Assembly (NCBI GenBank): GCA_003695015.1
Contig: RFJD01000168.1
Location: 1 to 9,511, forward strand
Source: Verrucomicrobiota bacterium
GTDB lineage: Bacteria; Verrucomicrobiota; Verrucomicrobiia; Limisphaerales; J093
Direction of reading: 5' to 3'
DNA: 9,511 nt
Of this stretch, positions 5,310 to 9,511 are shown in pieces (position 1 is the stretch's first letter; every line of letters begins with the position of its first letter). The position numbers and the translations under genes are program-made. The notes beneath the pieces were generated by a model, which was not told the origin of the DNA, did no database searches, and saw nothing but the letters and a program-made list of their open reading frames with translations.

Positions 5310-7328
5310 GTGAGTTACCAGGTCATCGCCAGGAAATACCGTCCCCAGCGTTTCGAGGACGTCGTGGGGCAGGAGCACGTGACCCGGACCCTGGCCAATG
5401 CCATCCGGAACAACCGCATCGCGCACGCCTACATCTTCTGCGGGCCGCGCGGCACCGGCAAAACCACCATCGCCCGCATCTTCGCCAAGTGCCTGAACTG
5501 CACCGACGGTCCCCGGGTGGACTTCGCCGATGACGATCCGCGTGTCGTCGAGATCGCCGAGGGCCGCTCGATGGATGTGTTGGAGATCGACGGCGCCAGC
5601 AACAACGGCGTCGAGCAGGTGCGCGAATTGCGGGAGGCCGTTCGCTTCCTGCCCGCCACTTCCCGGTTCAAGATCTACATCATCGACGAGGTCCACATGC
5701 TCACGGTGGGCGCCTTCAACGCCCTGCTCAAGACGCTCGAAGAACCGCCCGAGCATGTGAAGTTCATGTTCGCCACCACCGACCCCGAGAAGGTTCTGCC
5801 CACGATCCTCTCCCGGTGCCAGCGGTTCGATTTGCGCCGCATCCCGGCCTCGTTGATCGCCCGGCACCTCGAGACCATCGCCCGCCAAGAGGGGGTCGAG
5901 GTCGAACCGGCCGCCCTCCAAGCCATCGCCCGTGGGGCGGACGGATGCATGCGCGACGCCGAGTCGGTTCTCGAACAGCTCATCAGCTTCTGCGGCGAAC
6001 GGATCGTCGAGGAGGACGTCTTGGGCATGTTCGGCCTCACGTCCCGGGCCGTCATCGGGGCCTTGGTGGACGCCGTGCTCGCCGGCGACCGGGCGGCCAT
6101 CCTCGAGCGGGTGGACGAACTGGCCCGTGGCGGCAAGGATCTCGGCCGGCTTCTGGGGGAATTGCTCGGGTATTTCCGGAACCTGCTCGTCACCAAGGTG
6201 GCCCGCGGGGAGCTCGAATGGCTCGAGGTCACGCCCGAGGAACGGACGCAGCTCCAGGAACAGGCCGCCCGGGTCGAACCGCCCGCCCTCGAACGCATCC
6301 TGGAAATCCTCACCGAAGCCGAAAGCCAGCTCCGCTTGGTCACCTCCCGCAAGATTCTGCTCGAACTGGCCCTGCTGCGGGCGGCCGAAGCCCGGCATGC
6401 CTGCAGCCTTGACGCCGTGCTGCAGCAGCTCAACGCCCTCCGCACCGGTCGGAGCCCCGAGACAACGCCGACCGCTTCGGCCCCGGCGGCTTCCCGCAGT
6501 CGGTCAGGTGACCGCCCCGCCCCGGCCAGCGCCCGGCCCGCCGCGGCCACCCCGGCGACGCCCGCGCCCGCTCCGGCTGCTCCGGCCCAACCGACTCCGC
6601 CACCCTCACCGGCCGGCAAGGATTCCCCTCCGGAGCTTCCCGCTTTGGCAGAGGAGCCGGAACCCGCGCCCGCTCCCGAACCCGCACCCGGGCCGGAGCC
6701 GGAACCGGAAGGCGAAGAGGCTCTCGAAGTCGAGGCCGTCGCCGATGAGGAAACGCCGGCCATGGACGAACCGTCGGCCGAGGACGCCGGGGCCGCGCCA
6801 ACGGCTCATTCCGCTGCGCCGGCCGGGGAGGTGGACCTCAAGCAGCTCTGGGCCGAGGTGATCGCCGAGTTCAAGAAACGCCGCGCCTTCAGCCGCCGGT
6901 ATCTGGAGCGCGCCCGACCGGTGTCGTTGCAGCACGGTTTGTTGACGCTGGGATTTGCGCCGGAGTTCGCCGACTACATCCCGCTGGTGGACACGGGCAA
7001 GACGCGGGAACTGCTCGAACAGGTGCTGGCCGAAAAGGGCCATCCCGGATGCCGTTTCCGGTTCGTGGAGGTGGCGGCATCGCCTCCGCCCAAAGCGGCG
7101 CGCGCCGGGACCGCCGCTCCGAAGGCCGCCCGAGCGACAAAAGCCGCCGAGCCGGAAAGTCCCGCAGCCGGTTCGCCGTTGCTGGAGGAGTTCGACCCCA
7201 AGCGGTTCAAGGACGATCCGGAAATCAAGGCGGCGCTCGAGATCTTCCGCGCCCGGATTGCCCAGGTCATTCCGCCGGAGGAGACCGCGGCGAAGAAAAA
7301 GCGGGGTTCCCGGAAGAAATCGGGTTGA
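5310..7328 (+). CDS. dnaX: DNA polymerase III tau/gamma clamp-loader subunit
   Basis: DnaX is the ATPase of the clamp loader that places the sliding clamp on primed DNA. The 672-residue product begins MSYQVIARKYRPQRFEDVVG at a GTG, the canonical DnaX N-terminus, without a clear Shine-Dalgarno sequence. Walker A is GPRGTGKT (45-52), Walker B IIDEVHM (124-130) and the arginine-finger SRC motif 168-170. The lid and collar domains reach about residue 375. A Pro/Ala/Glu linker (about 380-505) joins them to a tau-type C-terminal domain (about 506-590), a second Ala/Lys linker, a conserved-looking DDPEIKAALEIFRARI helix and a basic KKKRGSRKK tail. Of the four zinc-site cysteines of E. coli DnaX (64, 73, 76, 79) only the first is kept (Cys64, plus Cys61); the rest is an acidic DFADDDPRV stretch. 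This form fits Verrucomicrobia from memory. Confidence 0.95.
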   Translation: MSYQVIARKYRPQRFEDVVGQEHVTRTLANAIRNNRIAHAYIFCGPRGTGKTTIARIFAKCLNCTDGPRVDFADDDPRVVEIAEGRSMDVLEIDGASNNGVEQVRELREAVRFLPATSRFKIYIIDEVHMLTVGAFNALLKTLEEPPEHVKFMFATTDPEKVLPTILSRCQRFDLRRIPASLIARHLETIARQEGVEVEPAALQAIARGADGCMRDAESVLEQLISFCGERIVEEDVLGMFGLTSRAVIGALVDAVLAGDRAAILERVDELARGGKDLGRLLGELLGYFRNLLVTKVARGELEWLEVTPEERTQLQEQAARVEPPALERILEILTEAESQLRLVTSRKILLELALLRAAEARHACSLDAVLQQLNALRTGRSPETTPTASAPAASRSRSGDRPAPASARPAAATPATPAPAPAAPAQPTPPPSPAGKDSPPELPALAEEPEPAPAPEPAPGPEPEPEGEEALEVEAVADEETPAMDEPSAEDAGAAPTAHSAAPAGEVDLKQLWAEVIAEFKKRRAFSRRYLERARPVSLQHGLLTLGFAPEFADYIPLVDTGKTRELLEQVLAEKGHPGCRFRFVEVAASPPPKAARAGTAAPKAARATKAAEPESPAAGSPLLEEFDPKRFKDDPEIKAALEIFRARIAQVIPPEETAAKKKRGSRKKSG

Positions 7329-7462
7329 GGCCCGGGCGGCAAAACGGTTTCTCTCGGGGCGGATGACGACAGGCTGGCAACCAGTTCCATCGCGGCGACG
7401 GACCGACGAAGCGGCCGGATTGGCGGCGGGTCCGGCTGAGGGCGGCCGACGGCGCCGTTGCC
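7329..7462 (+). other. dnaX-recR spacer, no gene found; possible dispersed repeat
   Basis: This GC-rich spacer takes the place where many bacteria have ybaB. No frame resembling YbaB/EbfC is present. Around 7366-7390, ACAGGCTGGCAACCAGTTCC followed by a GCGGCGACGG-type stretch resembles, from memory, dispersed intergenic repeats of some Verrucomicrobia genomes. That resemblance is unverified and only one copy is seen here. A 39-codon frame from ATG 7363 to the TGA at 7480-7482 crosses it but looks non-coding (Arg/Gly-rich with no recognisable features). Confidence 0.3.
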
Positions 7463-7470
7463 AGGGGGGG
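7463..7470 (+). promoter_or_regulatory. Ribosome binding site that sets the recR start
   Basis: AGGGGGGG lies 8 bases before GTG 7479, and only 2 bases before the alternative in-frame GTG 7473. An upstream TTG at 7458 overlaps it on the 5' side. The spacing therefore favours 7479, which gives a product starting MTGLPPSLTRL, as is typical for RecR. Confidence 0.55.
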
Positions 7471-7478
7471 AAGTGCGC

Positions 7479-8081
7479 GTGACCGGGTTGCCGCCATCCC
7501 TGACCCGGTTGATCGGCGCCTTGAACCGGCTGCCGGGCATCGGACCGCGTTCGGCGGAGCGGCTGGCCCTGCATTTGGTCCAATCCGATCCCGCGGCGGT
7601 CGAGGCCCTCGCCCAGGCGCTGATCGAAGCCCGGCAACGGGTCCGGCCCTGCGAGCGTTGCGGCGGGTTCACCGAGGAATCGCCGTGCGAGATCTGCCGG
7701 GACCCCCGACGCGATCCCCACGTGGTCTGTGTGGTCGAGCGGCCGGTGGACATCCTGCTGGTCGAGAAGGCCGGCGTCTTCCGCGGGCTTTACCACGTGC
7801 TGGGCGGCAAGCTCTCGCCGCTGGATGGGATCGAGCCGGAGGACCTGCGCATTGCCGAACTGGAACAACGCCTGGCGAACGAACCGATCCAAGAGGTCAT
7901 CCTGGCGCTGCCGACCGACGTCGAGGGCGACGCCACGTGCCATTACCTGGCGGGCCGGCTCGGGCCGAAAGGGGTGAAGGTCAGCCGGATTGCCCATGGT
8001 TTGCCGGCGGGAAGCGGCTTGGAATACGCGGACGAACTGACGCTGGGCCGGGCCTTGGAGGGCCGTTCGCCCATGGCTTGA
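7479..8081 (+). CDS. recR: Recombination mediator RecR
   Basis: RecR works with RecO (and RecF) to load RecA on single-stranded DNA at gaps and stalled forks. With the GTG 7479 start the protein has 200 residues, the standard size. The N-terminal helix-hairpin-helix region contains LPGIGPRSAERLALHL (18-33). The zinc finger is Cys58, Cys61, Cys70 and Cys73. The Toprim domain spans about 81-175, with Glu87 in VVERP and the acidic motif TDVEGDAT at 146-153. The C-terminal segment contains the RecR signature SRIAHGLPAGSGLEYADELT (169-188). All expected elements are intact. It follows dnaX as in many bacteria, but with a 150-bp gap and no ybaB. A HAD phosphatase gene follows after 21 bp and may be cotranscribed. 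Confidence 0.95.
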   Translation: MTGLPPSLTRLIGALNRLPGIGPRSAERLALHLVQSDPAAVEALAQALIEARQRVRPCERCGGFTEESPCEICRDPRRDPHVVCVVERPVDILLVEKAGVFRGLYHVLGGKLSPLDGIEPEDLRIAELEQRLANEPIQEVILALPTDVEGDATCHYLAGRLGPKGVKVSRIAHGLPAGSGLEYADELTLGRALEGRSPMA

Positions 8082-8102
8082 AGGGCGCAAAGGGCACTGC
8101 CG

Positions 8103-8744
8103 ATGCAGGAAAAGCAGACGAACGGACAACCGACGCCGCCGGAGGTGGTGGTGTTCGACCTGGGCAAGGTGCTGGTGGATTTCGACTACGGCCGGGCGGT
8201 GCGGCGCCTGCCGCCGTTGATCCGGGTGAGCCTCGGCGAGGTGCGGCGGTTGCTGACCGAGTCGCCCCTGCTCACCGACTACGAGACCGGCCGGCTGGAC
8301 ACGCGGCAGTTCTACGAGCAGTTCTCCCAAGCCACCGGTTTTGCGGGCGATCAGGCCGAGTTCGAGTCCATCTTCAACGACATCTTCAGCGAGATCACGC
8401 CCATGACCGCCGCCTTGGGGCGCCTGCGGGAGGCGGGCTGGACCTGTGCCGCCTTCTCCAACACCAACCCCATGGCCATCGAGCACCTCGACCGCCACTA
8501 CCCTTTCATGGGCCACCTCCAGCCGCGGATCCTTTCCTACGAACACGGCCGCATGAAGCCCGACCCCGCCCTGTACGAGGTGGTCGAACGCCTGACCGGC
8601 CGTTCCGGCGCGGCGTTGTTCTACGTGGACGACCGCGAGGAAAACGTCGCCGCCGCGCGCGACCGCGGCTGGCGCGCCGTGCTCCACCGGGATCCCGCCG
8701 AAACCCTCCGCCTCATGGCCGCCGAGGGTTTGCCGGCGAATTGA
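8103..8744 (+). CDS. HAD-superfamily hydrolase, YihX-like
   Basis: This 213-residue protein is a haloacid-dehalogenase-type hydrolase, probably a small-molecule phosphatase. Motif I is VVVFDLGKVLVDFD with the nucleophile Asp19; the second position of the usual DxD is Gly21. That DLG form is also found in E. coli YihX, an alpha-glucose-1-phosphate phosphatase, so it need not mean inactivity. Motif II is AFSNTN with Ser119, motif III the Lys152 of GRMKPDPALYE, and motif IV YVDDREEN with Asp176 and Asp177. A helical cap is inserted after motif I (about 30-95). The HAD core is about 185 residues, with a 13-residue polar N-terminal extension. AAAGGG at 8089-8094 is an acceptable ribosome site 8 bases before ATG 8103. 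The substrate cannot be read from sequence; the recR link gives no clear hint. Confidence 0.85.
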   Translation: MQEKQTNGQPTPPEVVVFDLGKVLVDFDYGRAVRRLPPLIRVSLGEVRRLLTESPLLTDYETGRLDTRQFYEQFSQATGFAGDQAEFESIFNDIFSEITPMTAALGRLREAGWTCAAFSNTNPMAIEHLDRHYPFMGHLQPRILSYEHGRMKPDPALYEVVERLTGRSGAALFYVDDREENVAAARDRGWRAVLHRDPAETLRLMAAEGLPAN

Positions 8745-8772
8745 ACCGGCCCGCTGCCCTCATGCCGCCCGC

Positions 8773-9453
8773 TCAGCGTCCGGTCCTATGGGGCGCGGGC
8801 CGACGCCACACTGCCAACGCCGGGATCGCCATCAACATCCACGTCACGCCAAAGAGCAGCTCCGGAAAATCGGCGGGCGGTTGATCCAGCCGGAGGGGAC
8901 GTTCCTCCCCGAGCTGGCGGAGGGCGTCCAGCATGAAGATGGCCATCGCCCCCAAGGCGCCGATGGTCCCGGCGCCAATCGCCTTCCACGACAGCGGTTG
9001 CGTCCCCTCCTCGCCGCGCACCAACCAGCCCGACCCGGCAAGGATCATCAACAGCGCGATGCTCACCGGCGCCCAAACCGGCCCCCACCACGGCAGCGGC
9101 AGCAGAAAGAGGATGTCCCAGTCGGCCAACCCGTGGGGCCAGCCGGTCAGCGGAACCAAGAAGACGTAGTAGCCGATGTCCCAGACTCCGAACGCCAGCA
9201 GGAAGGCGCCAACGCGACTTCGCCTGCCCTCACCCGCCAACCAAGCCACCGTGCCCAGCATGATCAACGTGGCAACTTCGCGGATCATCTCGGCCCCGAT
9301 GAGATTCCCGGGCAACGGCGTGGGCGCGGGCCGGGCCGGATCGAACTCGCCGATGATCGTCCGCAAGTAGCAAACGACCGCCGCCTCGACCCAGGCCATC
9401 GCCAGCGCATACAGCGTCACCGCCAGCCAGCGCGAACAGACGGACCTTTTCAT
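8773..9453 (-). CDS. Conserved multi-pass membrane protein of unknown function
   Basis: The 226-residue product has about five or six hydrophobic helices, at roughly 9-31, 54-73, 82-101, 123-145, 157-177 and 197-216. Striking polar or charged residues sit in or next to the membrane: AWVEAAVVCYLR (20-31) with Glu23 and Arg31, GAEMIREVATL (53-63), FGVWDIGYYVFL (88-99) and DWDILFLLPLPWWGP (111-125). I recall these patterns from an uncharacterised family widespread in soil and aquatic bacteria, with no known role, and assign no function. No signal peptide other than the first helix is apparent. It faces recR and the HAD gene convergently, with only 28 bp between stop codons and no clear terminator. 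The start is ATG (complement of 9451-9453), with a weak GGGA about nine bases before it. Confidence 0.75.
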   Translation of the reverse strand: MKRSVCSRWLAVTLYALAMAWVEAAVVCYLRTIIGEFDPARPAPTPLPGNLIGAEMIREVATLIMLGTVAWLAGEGRRSRVGAFLLAFGVWDIGYYVFLVPLTGWPHGLADWDILFLLPLPWWGPVWAPVSIALLMILAGSGWLVRGEEGTQPLSWKAIGAGTIGALGAMAIFMLDALRQLGEERPLRLDQPPADFPELLFGVTWMLMAIPALAVWRRPAPHRTGR

Positions 9454-9511
9454 GGCGTCGCGTCCCGAGGTTTCAAAGCCGGCCCGTCGGGTGCAACGCC
9501 GCCGCCTGGGC

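Noticed and set aside
5156..5533. A 125-codon + strand frame across the SRP RNA and the dnaX start
   Set aside because: It overlaps the folded SRP RNA and the dnaX 5' end in another frame, and its translation is Arg/Pro-rich without family features.
7291..7304. G AAA AAG near the dnaX 3' end as a frameshift site for the gamma form
   Set aside because: It encodes the basic KKKR tail at the very end of the protein. A -1 shift there would lengthen the tail by about 22 codons and could not produce a truncated gamma form.
7363..7482. A 39-codon frame with a GTGA overlap with the recR start
   Set aside because: It is Arg/Gly-rich, resembles no known protein and is the tail of a longer shadow frame inside dnaX. 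The overlap with recR is likely to be chance.
6606..8687. A 693-codon open frame on the - strand opposite dnaX, recR and the HAD gene
   Set aside because: Same cause: it crosses three real genes and their spacers, has biased composition and shows no recognisable motif.
9454..9511. Promoter for the - strand membrane protein
   Set aside because: Only a half-matching TTGCAC box and no convincing -10 box at proper spacing could be seen.

Overview
The window is a high-GC bacterial chromosome segment carrying housekeeping genes, tightly packed and almost all on the + strand. The organism is probably a member of Verrucomicrobiota or a close PVC relative. This rests on the style of several proteins, judged from memory and not by a search: the F-type ATPase a subunit, a very short delta subunit, and a DnaX in which an acidic stretch replaces most of the zinc-binding cysteines. 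No phage, transposon, CRISPR array or obviously transferred block is visible.

Positions 1-5035 hold an F1Fo ATP synthase operon in the order a (cut by the window edge), c, b, delta, alpha, gamma, epsilon. The catalytic beta gene, atpD, which normally lies between gamma and epsilon, is absent: only 12 bp separate those two genes. Beta must be encoded elsewhere for the enzyme to work. Lack of the sodium-ligand residues in the c subunit suggests a proton-driven enzyme. The gap between the c and b genes holds the best Shine-Dalgarno sequence of the operon. It is not placed before atpF itself but before a possible 17-codon open frame that ends in an ATGA overlap with the atpF start.

Positions 5036-5309 contain a hairpin after atpC and the small bacterial SRP RNA (ffs), whose GGAA-capped domain IV and closing helix can be read directly. 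Next come dnaX (DNA polymerase III tau/gamma clamp-loader subunit, with a long Pro/Ala/Glu linker) and recR (recombination mediator). The ybaB gene that often lies between dnaX and recR is missing; a 150-bp non-coding spacer takes its place. A YihX-like HAD phosphatase follows recR at 21 bp. A multi-pass membrane protein of unknown function lies convergently on the - strand at the right end.

Functionally the window combines energy conversion (ATP synthase), protein targeting (SRP RNA) and replication/repair (DnaX, RecR). I found no convincing new multi-gene system. The points most worth a second look are the missing atpD, the leader-like mini-frame before atpF, the minimal delta subunit, the zinc-less DnaX and the odd dnaX-recR spacer.
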